A stretch of DNA of 9,900 nt from Flavobacteriales bacterium (GCA_002730985.1 PCBP01000086.1:1-9900), one strand, 5' to 3'; positions 1-7,345 are shown, counted from the first letter of the stretch. Program-made: numbers and translations. The notes: a model not told the origin generated them from the letters alone.

Positions 1-114
1 AGAATTCTACTTATTTTTACTGGAATCATATTATTATTTGTATTTCAGTTTGCTGCTATCCCATTTATTGTAATTTTATACCTGATTTTATCACTCCTAA
101 ATAATATACTATAA
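1..114 (+). CDS. C-terminal end of a membrane protein, probably phosphatidylserine synthase (PssA); cut by window edge
   Basis: Frame 1 is open from the first base to TAA at 112-114 and encodes 37 residues. They are almost entirely hydrophobic: a segment ending in LLFVFQFAAIP, then FIVILYLILSLL and a short polar tail. This looks like the last two membrane helices of an inner-membrane enzyme. The pattern of hydrophobic helix, Phe-Ala-x-x-Pro, then a helix with Tyr and Ser resembles the end of Bacteroidota CDP-diacylglycerol-serine O-phosphatidyltransferase. I also recall pssA next to purS in that phylum, but that is memory and not evidence from this sequence. The stop lies two bases before the purS start, which suggests one transcript. 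That the frame is coding is fairly likely; the PssA name is an inference, because no catalytic residues are inside the window. Confidence 0.55.
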   Translation, partial: RILLIFTGIILLFVFQFAAIPFIVILYLILSLLNNIL

Positions 115-116
115 TT

Positions 117-368
117 ATGAAATTCACAGCTGAAATAAATGTAATGCCACTCAAATCATTATTAGACCCACAAGGAAAAGCCGTAAGTGCAAGCATGGGA
201 AATGTTGGTTTATCTGAAATCGAAAATGTAAGGATTGGGAAACATATTACATTAGAAATTGAGGCAGAGAACAAAGAAGTAGCCGCAAGAAAAGTTGATC
301 AGGCGTGTAAAAAGATGCTATGCAATCAAATTATGGAATCTTATATATTTACTTTAAAAGAAGTCTAA
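117..368 (+). CDS. purS: Phosphoribosylformylglycinamidine synthase subunit PurS
   Basis: Small subunit of the multi-subunit FGAM synthase. With PurL (synthetase) and PurQ (glutaminase) it converts FGAR, glutamine and ATP to FGAM in the fourth step of cytosolic purine synthesis; PurS bridges the other two. The 83-residue length is normal for the family. The recognisable signatures are VMPLKSLLDPQGKAV at residues 9-23 and VRIGKHI at 38-44, followed by a stretch rich in Glu and Ala and a C-terminal beta strand. The ATG at 117 gives the expected N-terminus (MKFTAEINV) and follows the upstream stop by two bases, so expression is probably coupled to the preceding gene. Its presence predicts separate purL and purQ genes elsewhere instead of one fused PurL. 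No purine-regulated leader is visible. Confidence 0.93.
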   Translation: MKFTAEINVMPLKSLLDPQGKAVSASMGNVGLSEIENVRIGKHITLEIEAENKEVAARKVDQACKKMLCNQIMESYIFTLKEV

Positions 369-551
369 TCACTCCCTAATACCGAGATGATTCTTATTGT
401 TTCCTCTACGGTTATTTAAAACCACCTAAACAGCTTAGTTACTGCTAATCAAGCAGATAAGATTAAAATAATATGACAAATATCATACTTTTAGAAAAAA
501 ATTCTTAAGTTTGGAGAGTTCAAAACAGTAAAAGTAACGACAAACTGTGTA
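369..551. other. Convergent intergenic gap between purS and lptB; no gene seen
   Basis: These 183 bases separate two genes that face each other. No convincing ORF, tRNA or repeat was found. Three minor items are visible. TAAGTTTG at 506-513 matches the Bacteroidota -7 consensus on the + strand, but no TTG element sits at the right distance and it would only read antisense into lptB. An AT-rich inverted repeat, AAAGTAA (531-537) with TTACTTT (552-558), extends to CAG/CTG (526-528, 559-561) across a two-base bulge and covers the lptB stop. On the minus strand it is followed by TTTT, so it might be a weak terminator. A five-base hairpin, CTGCT/AGCAG at 442-456, has no T-run on either side. Confidence 0.5.
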
Positions 552-561
552 TTACTTTCTG
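526..561 (-). terminator. Possible weak terminator hairpin at the end of lptB
   Basis: On the minus strand the last lptB bases and the sequence beyond the stop can fold into a stem of seven plus three base pairs with a two-base bulge and a 14-base loop, followed by TTTT. The stem is AT-rich and the T-run is short, so this is far from a canonical intrinsic terminator. It overlaps the TAA at 552-554. It is listed only because it is the best candidate for ending the kpsF-tatC-lptB transcript. Confidence 0.2.
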
Positions 562-1277
562 AGTTCGAAATTCTTGCCTAGATAGACTTTCCGGACCTGC
601 TCATCTGAAGCAAGTTCCTCTGCAATACCCTGTTTTAATATCTTCCCTTCAAACAGAAGATAAGCTCTATCAGTAATATCTAAGGTCTCATGTACATTAT
701 GATCAGTAATCAATATACCGATATTCTTATCCTTCAATGTAGCTACTATCTGCTGAATATCTTCAACAGCAATAGGGTCAACACCTGCAAATGGCTCATC
801 TAGTAGTATAAACTTAGGATTAGTGGCTAAGGCTCGTGCAATCTCAGTTCTTCTTCTCTCTCCTCCTGAGAGCAAGCCTCCCTTGTTTTTACGAACAGCC
901 TGTAGACCAAACTCATCTAATAAAGATTCACATCTTTCATGCTGATCTTCTTTTGACAAATCGCCCATCTCTAATACAGACAAAAGATTATCTTCGACAC
1001 TCATTGTTCTAAATACTGATGCCTCTTGCGCTAAATACCCAACACCCATTTGAGCACGCTTATACATGGGTAATTTGGTTATATCTATATTATCTAAATA
1101 CACATTTCCTGCATCTGCCTTGACTAAACCGACCATCATGTAAAAAGATGTAGTCTTACCTGCTCCATTCGGGCCTAAAAGCCCAACAATCTCTCCCTGT
1201 TTTACCTCAACAGAAACACCATTTACAACTGCCCGTTTTCCATAGTACTTTACAATATTATCAGCTCTTAGAATCAT
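552..1277 (-). CDS. lptB: LPS export ABC transporter ATP-binding protein LptB
   Basis: Cytoplasmic ATPase of the LptBFG complex, which extracts LPS from the inner membrane and drives it along the Lpt bridge to the cell surface. All nucleotide-binding motifs are intact in 241 residues: Walker [10 protein letters not shown] (35-43), Q-loop YLAQEASVF (81-89), signature LSGGE (136-140), Walker B ILLDEP (157-162), D-loop GVD (165-167) and the switch His193 in ITDHNV. The Q-loop wording and the [13 protein letters not shown] stretch after Walker B are typical of LptB rather than of amino-acid importers. Length is normal. The ATG shares one base with the tatC stop (TAATG), so it is the last gene of a coupled kpsF-tatC-lptB cluster. 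Its membrane partners LptF and LptG are not in the window. Confidence 0.94.
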   Translation of the reverse strand: MILRADNIVKYYGKRAVVNGVSVEVKQGEIVGLLGPNGAGKTTSFYMMVGLVKADAGNVYLDNIDITKLPMYKRAQMGVGYLAQEASVFRTMSVEDNLLSVLEMGDLSKEDQHERCESLLDEFGLQAVRKNKGGLLSGGERRRTEIARALATNPKFILLDEPFAGVDPIAVEDIQQIVATLKDKNIGILITDHNVHETLDITDRAYLLFEGKILKQGIAEELASDEQVRKVYLGKNFELRK

Positions 1278-2086
1278 TATTTCTTCTTTTCTTGATTTGC
1301 AATAACTTTTACAGATATCCTTATACTTATTTCATAAAGTACAATTAAAGGTAATAATACTAAAATTTGGGAAGTAACATCGGGAGGAGTGATAATAGCT
1401 GCCAAAATAAGTATTGCTACTATTGCATGTTTACGATAAACACGCATGAACTCAGGGGTTAGCAAACCAATCTTAGTTAAAAAGTACACCAATATAGGCA
1501 ACTCAAAAATTATTCCAGTTGCAAAACTAATAGTTGTAACTGTAGATACAAATGAAGTTAAACTAATCTGATTAGCAACAGTATTACTTACCTGATATGA
1601 ACCTAGAAAATTTACAGATAAAGGAGTGATCACATAGTATCCAAACAAAACACCAAGCAGGAATAAAACAGAACTAAAGAATACAATCCCTCTTGCCATC
1701 TTAGTTTCATTTGCATGTAAAGCAGGACTAATAAAACGCCAAAACTCCCAAAAAACATATGGAAAAGCTACTATAAAACCTGCAAAAATAGAAGTAGTAA
1801 TATGAGTAGAAAACTGCCCACTCATACTTATATTCATTAAAGAAAAAGGAGACTCTCTAAGGCAAAATGCATCTTCTAGTCCTAAATATTGAGATATTGC
1901 ACAAAGTGCTTTGTAAGTAGGAAAATCTGTATATTTAGGACCTAAAAGAATTACATCAAAAACAATATCCTTAAATATAAATGCAATAATTGCAAAAGAT
2001 AATATAGCCATAGCTGATCGTATTAAATGCCATCTAAAAATTTCCAGATGATCTAAGAAAGACATTTCTTTATCATCAGTACTCAT
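1277..2086 (-). CDS. tatC: Sec-independent twin-arginine translocase subunit TatC
   Basis: Inner-membrane receptor of the Tat pathway, which binds twin-arginine signal peptides and, with TatA-type proteins, exports folded proteins. The 269 residues contain about six membrane helices (roughly 22-40, 97-117, 133-153, 180-201, 220-236 and 238-256). The N-terminus carries the signal-peptide-binding motif FLDHLE followed by Arg18, and the first cytoplasmic loop region reads [11 protein letters not shown] (113-123). Other family marks are FELP (194-197) and TPPD (233-236). The first periplasmic loop (about 41-96) is long and contains Cys61 and Cys75, which could form a disulphide. The start overlaps the kpsF stop by one base and the stop overlaps the lptB start in the same way, so translation of all three is probably coupled. 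No tatA is in the window. Confidence 0.95.
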   Translation of the reverse strand: MSTDDKEMSFLDHLEIFRWHLIRSAMAILSFAIIAFIFKDIVFDVILLGPKYTDFPTYKALCAISQYLGLEDAFCLRESPFSLMNISMSGQFSTHITTSIFAGFIVAFPYVFWEFWRFISPALHANETKMARGIVFFSSVLFLLGVLFGYYVITPLSVNFLGSYQVSNTVANQISLTSFVSTVTTISFATGIIFELPILVYFLTKIGLLTPEFMRVYRKHAIVAILILAAIITPPDVTSQILVLLPLIVLYEISIRISVKVIANQEKKK

Positions 2087-3051
2087 TATAGAATACCCTC
2101 TTTTAGTATTTCATGTATATGTACAATCCCAATATACATATCTTTGTCCTTTACAATTATTTGACTAATCTTATTGTCTTCCATAATCTGTAGTGCATCA
2201 TAAGCTAAATTATTAACTGAAATTGTTTTTGGATTTGAACTCATAATATCTTTTGCCAATAAAACTGAGAAAGCATCTCCTTTTTCCAGCATCCTTCTCA
2301 AATCTCCATCGGTAATAATTCCTTCTAGTTTATCATCTCTGAATACAGCCGTGGCTCCTAATCTTTTCTGAGAGATCTCAATAATTACTTCATTAATAGT
2401 GGCATTATAATCAACTTTAGGGCTGCTATCATCTGATAAAATATCCTCTACTTTCAGATATAACCTTTTTCCAAGAGTTCCTCCTGGATGAAAACGAGCA
2501 AAATCTTTATCTGAAAAATCTTTACATGCTAATAGACTAGTGGCAATAGCATCTCCCATTACTAATTGAGCAGTAGTTGAAGATGTTGGTGCTAAATTAT
2601 TTGGACATGCCTCTTGCTCTACACTGACATCTAATGTGAAATCAGACTCTTTGGCTAAAAAAGATTTTGTATTACCTGTTAATGCAATAATCTTATTGCC
2701 CATACTTTTAATAAAAGGAACAAGTGCTTTAACCTCAGGAGTATTTCCGCTCTTTGAAATGCAAATTACCACATCCCCATTCTGAATATTTCCTAAATCA
2801 CCATGTATTGCATCAGCTGCATGTAAAAAAATAGCTGGTTGTCCTGTAGAATTAAAAGTAGCAACCATCTTATTAGCAATATTAGCACTCTTTCCTATCC
2901 CAGCAACTATCAGGCGGCCTTGTGCACTAAGAATCAAATTAATAACACTTACAAAATTATCATTAATACTACTCTCGAGTTTTGCTATTGCAGCTAACTC
3001 AATAGCGATTGTTTCTTTCGCATTTTTTTTTATATCAGATGAGGATTTCAT
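2086..3051 (-). CDS. kpsF: D-arabinose-5-phosphate isomerase, KpsF/GutQ family (SIS plus two CBS domains)
   Basis: Interconverts ribulose 5-phosphate and arabinose 5-phosphate, the first committed step towards KDO, the inner-core sugar of LPS. The 321-residue length is normal. The SIS domain covers about 35-170, with GIGKSANIANK (51-61), HGDLG (83-87), SKSGNTPE (99-106) and APTSSTTAQL (154-163). The linker contains FHPGGTLGKRL (187-197) with His188. Two CBS domains follow at about 203-260 and 265-321, the first with GIITDGDLRR. It is the first gene of the cluster with tatC and lptB, which fits a role in LPS supply. It is read divergently from recQ across 56 bases, where a minus-strand -7-like box sits at 3083-3090. 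The kdsD/gutQ/kpsF paralogues cannot be told apart by sequence, so the symbol follows family naming. Confidence 0.92.
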   Translation of the reverse strand: MKSSSDIKKNAKETIAIELAAIAKLESSINDNFVSVINLILSAQGRLIVAGIGKSANIANKMVATFNSTGQPAIFLHAADAIHGDLGNIQNGDVVICISKSGNTPEVKALVPFIKSMGNKIIALTGNTKSFLAKESDFTLDVSVEQEACPNNLAPTSSTTAQLVMGDAIATSLLACKDFSDKDFARFHPGGTLGKRLYLKVEDILSDDSSPKVDYNATINEVIIEISQKRLGATAVFRDDKLEGIITDGDLRRMLEKGDAFSVLLAKDIMSSNPKTISVNNLAYDALQIMEDNKISQIIVKDKDMYIGIVHIHEILKEGIL

Positions 3052-3082
3052 AAAATAAAATAGTATTTTCGTATACTGAGAA

Positions 3083-3090
3083 CAAAAGTA
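3083..3090 (-). promoter_or_regulatory. Candidate -7 promoter box for kpsF-tatC-lptB
   Basis: On the minus strand this reads TACTTTTG, a full match to the Bacteroidota primary-sigma -7 consensus TAnnTTTG. A start about seven bases downstream would leave a leader of roughly 25 bases before the kpsF ATG. No TTG element is found 19-21 bases upstream, which lowers confidence. In DNA this AT-rich such octamers occur by chance about a dozen times per window when both strands are counted. Confidence 0.35.
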
Positions 3091-3107
3091 TCACATTTTT
3101 ACAATTA

Positions 3108-5291
3108 ATGAGCATTTCATCACAAACACTACACAAAAATCTTAGAGATATTTTTGGGTACAATAGTTTTAGAGGAGAGCAGGAAGAAATAATCAAGAAT
3201 CTTCTTGAGGGGAATGATTCAATGGTCATTATGCCTACTGGAGGAGGGAAATCAATGTGCTATCAGCTACCTGCACTTATCTCAAATGGTTGCGCCATAA
3301 TAGTTTCTCCTCTCATTGCGCTTATGAAAAATCAAGTTGATGTGCTCAGAGGTTATTATAAGGATGATAGTATTGCTCATGTACTTAACTCTTCATTAAC
3401 AAAAACACAGACTGCACAGGTTAAAGAAGACATCACTAGTGGAAAAACTAAACTACTATACGTAGCTCCTGAATCATTAGTGAAGACTGAAAATACCGAA
3501 TTCTTTAAAGCTACTAAAGTTTCCTTTTATGGCATTGATGAGGCTCACTGCATCTCTGAATGGGGACATGACTTTAGGCCAGAATACAGAAAATTAAGAC
3601 AAATTATAGACACTATTGGCAGTGCTCCTGTTATTGCTCTTACAGCTACCGCAACACCTAAGGTTAGACTAGATATTATGAAGAACCTTCAGATTAATGA
3701 TGGAAGATTATTCCTTGATTCATTTAATAGAAGTAATCTTTTTTATGAGATTCAACCAAAAAAGGATGTTGCGAAACAGATAATTCAGTATATCAAAAAC
3801 CGGAAAGGAGAGTCAGGAGTTGTTTACTGCTTAAGCAGAAAAAAAGTGGAGGAAATATCCGAAACTCTACAAATTAATGGAATCAATGCCCTCCCTTATC
3901 ATGCGGGACTAGACTCTAAAAAAAGAGTCGAGCATCAAGAAGCATTCTTAATGGATGACTGTAATGTTATAGTAGCTACAATTGCTTTCGGAATGGGAAT
4001 TGACAAGCCAGATATTAGATTTGTAATTCATCACGATATACCTAAAAGTTTAGAAGGATATTACCAAGAGACTGGAAGAGCTGGCAGAGATGGGGGGAAG
4101 GGTGATCTAATGACTTATTATGATTATAAAGATATTGAAAAGTTAGAAAAATTCTTACAAGGCAAACCTGTCGCAGAGCAAGAAGTTGGTCGTCTACTTA
4201 TTATGGAAACTATTGCCTTCTCTGAAACTTCTATATGTAGAAGGAAGTACCTGCTTTATTATTTTGGGGAAGAATTTGATGCTAAAAACTGCAACAAAAT
4301 GTGTGACAATTGTAAAGATCCTAAAATAAAAATTGAAGGGAAAAATTACATAAAACTATTATTAAAGGTTGTTGATGGTGCAAATGAAAGATTCAAGCCA
4401 AAAGAAATAGCAAAAATAATGATGGGAGAGAGTAATGCTCTTATAAAACAAAACATGCACCAATTAGAGGGGATTTTTGGAAGTGGAGATAAGAAATCCG
4501 TAAATTTTTGGCATTCAGTAATTCGCCAAGCTTATGTCAAACAATTACTTACAAAAGAAATTGAAAGCTATGGTGTTCTTAAATTAACTGATAAAGGAAG
4601 AAAATTCATTAAACACCCTTATAGTTTAGAAATAATGGAGGATCATAATTATGATGAAACTACATCAACAAAATCTACAGGGCAAAAAGGAGCGGCCGCA
4701 GATGAAATATTGTTTAATATCTTGAAGGATGTCAGAAAGAAGCTAGCTAAAGAGATCAAACTTCCTCCAGCAATTATTTTTACAGAACCATCATTAATTG
4801 ATATGGCAAACCAATACCCAACTTCAATGGAAGAAATGTCGAAAATACAAGGTGTGGGAATTGGAAAAGCTAACAAATATGGGGGGGAATTTATTGATAC
4901 CATTAGTAAATATGTAAAAGAAAATGATATTGTAAGACCTCAAGACTTTACTGTTAGAACTGTCCCGAATAAGTCATCAAACAAAATCTATATCATTCAG
5001 TCATTAGATAAGAAAATAGGGATAGATGACATCGCAACTGGCAAAGGGATATCTATTGATGAATTACTACAAGAAATGGAAGAAATTGTTGAAGGAGGCA
5101 CTCGTCTTAATCTTAGTCATATCATATTAGATATTATGGATCAAGAAGAGCGAGATGATATCCATGAATTCTTTAAAAGTACAGAGGGATTCTCGTTTGA
5201 TGAAGCAAGAGTAGAATTTGAAGAAGAAGTATTTAATGATGATGAAATTCGACTCTTAAGAATTGACTTTATTTCTCAAGTAGCAAACTAA
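3108..5291 (+). CDS. recQ: ATP-dependent DNA helicase RecQ
   Basis: 3'-to-5' superfamily 2 helicase that unwinds DNA during recombination and replication-fork repair. The 727 residues are complete. Motif 0 is FRGEQEE (21-27), Walker A PTGGGKS (43-49), the DEAH box is at 144-147 followed by the aromatic-rich loop ISEWGHDFRPEYR, motif III ALTATAT (177-183), motif V ATIAFGMGIDKP (290-301) and motif VI QETGRAGRDG (320-329). The zinc site is Cys377, Cys395, Cys399, Cys402. An RQC winged helix follows (about 410-505), then HRDC (about 531-607). The last 120 residues contain a stretch (about 628-690) resembling the HTH_40 domain found at the end of other RecQ proteins. The coding sequence contains G6 and G7 runs. 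It is divergent from kpsF and is followed after three bases by the flavoprotein gene. No good promoter match was seen upstream. Confidence 0.97.
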   Translation: MSISSQTLHKNLRDIFGYNSFRGEQEEIIKNLLEGNDSMVIMPTGGGKSMCYQLPALISNGCAIIVSPLIALMKNQVDVLRGYYKDDSIAHVLNSSLTKTQTAQVKEDITSGKTKLLYVAPESLVKTENTEFFKATKVSFYGIDEAHCISEWGHDFRPEYRKLRQIIDTIGSAPVIALTATATPKVRLDIMKNLQINDGRLFLDSFNRSNLFYEIQPKKDVAKQIIQYIKNRKGESGVVYCLSRKKVEEISETLQINGINALPYHAGLDSKKRVEHQEAFLMDDCNVIVATIAFGMGIDKPDIRFVIHHDIPKSLEGYYQETGRAGRDGGKGDLMTYYDYKDIEKLEKFLQGKPVAEQEVGRLLIMETIAFSETSICRRKYLLYYFGEEFDAKNCNKMCDNCKDPKIKIEGKNYIKLLLKVVDGANERFKPKEIAKIMMGESNALIKQNMHQLEGIFGSGDKKSVNFWHSVIRQAYVKQLLTKEIESYGVLKLTDKGRKFIKHPYSLEIMEDHNYDETTSTKSTGQKGAAADEILFNILKDVRKKLAKEIKLPPAIIFTEPSLIDMANQYPTSMEEMSKIQGVGIGKANKYGGEFIDTISKYVKENDIVRPQDFTVRTVPNKSSNKIYIIQSLDKKIGIDDIATGKGISIDELLQEMEEIVEGGTRLNLSHIILDIMDQEERDDIHEFFKSTEGFSFDEARVEFEEEVFNDDEIRLLRIDFISQVAN

Positions 5292-5294
5292 AAA

Positions 5295-5810
5295 ATGAAG
5301 ACCTTAATTTTATCAAGCTCATTATCTAAAAGATCACGCTCATTTATTCTATGCCATGAAGTCTTAAAGATCCTCTCTTCTGAAGGGGTTAACTGTACAA
5401 TTGTAGATGCAAGAAATATAAAAATACAGCCTACACATAATGAAGTAACTGATGAAATGAAAGCTTTAGCTAAACAGATAGAAGAAACAGACAATATTAT
5501 TATTGGCATGGGAGTCCATTGCTATAGCATAAATGATTCTCTAAAAATTTTATTGGATAATTGTTTTTCAGCAGCCACTGGGAAATTCTATGGGATATTA
5601 TGTGCGGCAGGTGGAGAGCGAAGCTACTTATCTACTATGCATCTGACACAAATATGCATGAATGAATGGAGAATGATTCAATTACCAAGAGTAGTCTATG
5701 CTACTAAGAAAGATTTTAAAGAAGATAACATCTCCTCAACTGAATTGTTAGAAAGAATAAGGTCTTTTTCAGAAGAGTTCCAATCAATAGGAAGTAAATT
5801 ATTACACTAG
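5295..5810 (+). CDS. NADPH-dependent FMN reductase-like flavoprotein (flavodoxin fold)
   Basis: Probable cytosolic FMN-binding oxidoreductase of the FMN_red / NAD(P)H-dependent reductase family; the substrate is unknown. In 171 residues the fold is visible as beta strand MKTLILSSSLS plus a Ser-rich phosphate loop (7-16), strand CTIVDAR (34-40), strand NIIIGMGVHCYS with NDSLKILLDN (67-89; the family equivalent is P-x-Y-x-x-S-x-x-x-K-x-x-x-D) and the flavin-loop-like ILCAAGGERSYLS (101-113). The usual Pro before the Tyr loop is replaced by Gly-Met-Gly-Val-His, so flavin contacts there may differ. The start is three bases after the recQ stop, implying a shared transcript, though a link to DNA repair is not implied by the family. 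Its TAG stop overlaps the stop of the convergent amidohydrolase gene in the palindrome CTAG. Confidence 0.8.
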   Translation: MKTLILSSSLSKRSRSFILCHEVLKILSSEGVNCTIVDARNIKIQPTHNEVTDEMKALAKQIEETDNIIIGMGVHCYSINDSLKILLDNCFSAATGKFYGILCAAGGERSYLSTMHLTQICMNEWRMIQLPRVVYATKKDFKEDNISSTELLERIRSFSEEFQSIGSKLLH

Positions 5811-6976
5811 CTTTTAATAGCAAGATACGCCATTAGACCCATACCAATTCTCAAAGCATCTTCATCAATGTCAAATTGAGAAGTGTGCAAACCATGTGTA
5901 ATACCTTTAGCATTATTAGCAGTGCCTAGACGATAGAAACAAGAAGGAACTTTATTGCAATAATATGCAAAATCTTCTGCTGTCATTCTTAAAGAAAGAT
6001 CCACTACATTCTCATCCCCCATGTATTCTTTTGCACAAGTAATAGCTTGACTTGTTAATTTCTCATCATTATTCAAGGAAGGGTAGCCTTTATAAATCTT
6101 AAAATGGACATCAAGATTATACTTGTTCGCAATCTTATTTGCAATCTCTTGCATTTGAATATGCGCTAAACATCTATAATCTTCATCAATAGTTCGAAAA
6201 GTTCCTTTTAACTCAACTTTATCTGGTATCACATTACAATACCCATTTGCTTCTACAAAACCTATTGCAAAGACAGCAGGAATATTACTACAAGGCAAGA
6301 AATGCTCTTCTAAGCTAATAATCAATTTTGCTGCAGCAATAATAGGATTATTATAGGTTTCTGGCAAGGCTGCATGACCACCAGATCCAGAAATAGTTAT
6401 TTGGATCTCATCAGCCGATGCCATATATTTTCCCGGGCAGAAACCAACCTTGCCTACTTCTAATTCAGGAAACACATGCTGTCCAAACATTTTCTGAACT
6501 TTTGGATTCTCTAAGACTCCTTCCTTTATCATTTGCTGAGCCCCTCCAGGATATTGCTCTTCAGCTGGCTGAAAAATAAATTTTATACTTCCTTCCCATT
6601 CCTTACTTAAAGTGTCTAATATTTTAACCACACCTAACAAGGCTGCGGTATGAACATCATGTCCACATGCATGCATTATGCCTTTATTTTGGGAACAATA
6701 TTCTACATCATTCTCTTCAATAATTGGCAAAGCATCAAAATCAGCGCGCAAAGCAAGTGTCTTTAAGGCTGAGTTATTACCTTCTAATAAAACTACTATG
6801 CCAGTATCAGCAATGCCCTCAATATAAGGGATTCTCCAGCTTTTAAGGATAGATTTTATATAAGCAGAAGTCTCATATTCATTAAAGGAAAGTTCAGGAT
6901 TTTTATGAATTTGCCTTCTAATTTGAACAATATCTTCAAAAATATTCTCAGCTATTTCTTTAATCTTATTTATCAT
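5807..6976 (-). CDS. M20 family amidohydrolase / metallopeptidase (HipO-like, M20D)
   Basis: Predicted cytosolic dinuclear-metal amidohydrolase that cleaves N-acyl or amide bonds of amino-acid derivatives, as hippurate hydrolases, N-acyl-L-amino-acid amidohydrolases and N-acetyldiaminopimelate deacetylases do. The exact substrate cannot be read from sequence. The 389 residues are full length. The metal and catalytic positions are ALRADFDALP (75-84), HACGHDVHTA (102-111, Cys104 and His106), QPAEE (136-140, Glu139/Glu140), QHVFPEL (166-172, His167) and HTSQFD near the C-terminus (His364). The dimerisation domain starts near 188 and carries GSGGHAALPE (197-206). MTAEDFAYY (331-339) is another family mark. 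No signal peptide is present. The start overlaps the stop of the upstream TauE/SafE gene by four bases (ATGA), so the two are probably co-translated. Its stop overlaps that of the flavoprotein gene. Confidence 0.92.
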   Translation of the reverse strand: MINKIKEIAENIFEDIVQIRRQIHKNPELSFNEYETSAYIKSILKSWRIPYIEGIADTGIVVLLEGNNSALKTLALRADFDALPIIEENDVEYCSQNKGIMHACGHDVHTAALLGVVKILDTLSKEWEGSIKFIFQPAEEQYPGGAQQMIKEGVLENPKVQKMFGQHVFPELEVGKVGFCPGKYMASADEIQITISGSGGHAALPETYNNPIIAAAKLIISLEEHFLPCSNIPAVFAIGFVEANGYCNVIPDKVELKGTFRTIDEDYRCLAHIQMQEIANKIANKYNLDVHFKIYKGYPSLNNDEKLTSQAITCAKEYMGDENVVDLSLRMTAEDFAYYCNKVPSCFYRLGTANNAKGITHGLHTSQFDIDEDALRIGMGLMAYLAIKS

Positions 6977-7341
6977 CTCGAAAAAAGAATTTTTATAGCA
7001 GCTATTAACATTACAAAAGCAAAAAATCTTCTAACGATCTGATCTGGCAGATTAATAGATAGCTTAGATCCAAAATATCCTCCTACTACAAAAGTAAGTG
7101 CTATGACAGCAGCATATTCCCATTTTACGAAACCTTCTTTGTAATAATTAATCGCAGCCAAAATACCAATAGGTGGTAACATAGCAAATAATGCGGTGCC
7201 CTGAGCCTGATGCTGTGTAAATCCTAAGAAAATAACCAACAGAGGAATCATCAAAATCCCGCCACCGACTCCTACTAAACCACTTAGTAATCCTGCTAAC
7301 AAACCAATAATAATTAATAATATAACAGTTGGGATACTCAT
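6973..7341 (-). CDS. Half-size TauE/SafE family membrane protein
   Basis: Predicted inner-membrane permease of the TauE/SafE (DUF81) family, whose members are linked to export of sulfite, sulfoacetate or other organic anions. It has 122 residues and about four helices (roughly 5-37, possibly re-entrant, then 45-65, 74-94 and 99-119). The family motif GLVGVGGGILMIPLL (21-35) occurs once, together with HQAQGTALFAMLPP (44-57). Full-length relatives are about 250 residues with two such halves, so this protein has a single repeat and would have to dimerise or pair with a partner. Both ends look natural: it begins at an ATG and its stop is coupled to the next start by ATGA, so it does not look like a truncated pseudogene. 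Single-repeat members of this size are known in Bacteroidota from memory. The coupling with the M20 enzyme might reflect hydrolysis plus product transport, but that is inference. Confidence 0.85.
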   Translation of the reverse strand: MSIPTVILLIIIGLLAGLLSGLVGVGGGILMIPLLVIFLGFTQHQAQGTALFAMLPPIGILAAINYYKEGFVKWEYAAVIALTFVVGGYFGSKLSINLPDQIVRRFFAFVMLIAAIKILFSR

Positions 7342-7345
7342 AACA

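Noticed and set aside
65..274. Minus-strand open frame of 69 codons
   Set aside because: It lies opposite purS and the upstream hydrophobic tail and has no family resemblance; it is a shadow of purS.
442..456. Hairpin CTGCT-AATCA-AGCAG as a bidirectional terminator
   Set aside because: The stem has only five base pairs and no T-run follows on either strand.
472..487. Inverted repeat TATGA/TCATA followed by CTTTTAG
   Set aside because: The stem is five mostly A-T pairs, too weak for an intrinsic terminator; expected by chance at this composition.
506..513. TAAGTTTG as a promoter for a small or antisense RNA
   Set aside because: No TTG element at proper spacing, no defined transcript end, and such octamers are common in AT-rich DNA.
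3035..3229. Minus-strand open frame of 64 codons across the kpsF-recQ divergent gap
   Set aside because: It overlaps the start of both recQ and kpsF and has no recognisable features; chance opening opposite recQ.
4692..4699. GC-only octamer GCGGCCGC in recQ
   Set aside because: It encodes part of the Ala-rich linker before HRDC in an intact reading frame. It is a rare word for this base composition, but nothing around it suggests an insertion or cloning scar.
4649..4903. Minus-strand open frame of 84 codons inside recQ
   Set aside because: It lies opposite the strongly conserved HRDC coding region and its translation has no recognisable features; a shadow frame.
5288..5509. Minus-strand open frame of 73 codons opposite the flavoprotein gene
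   Set aside because: It mirrors a conserved coding sequence and matches no family that I recognise.
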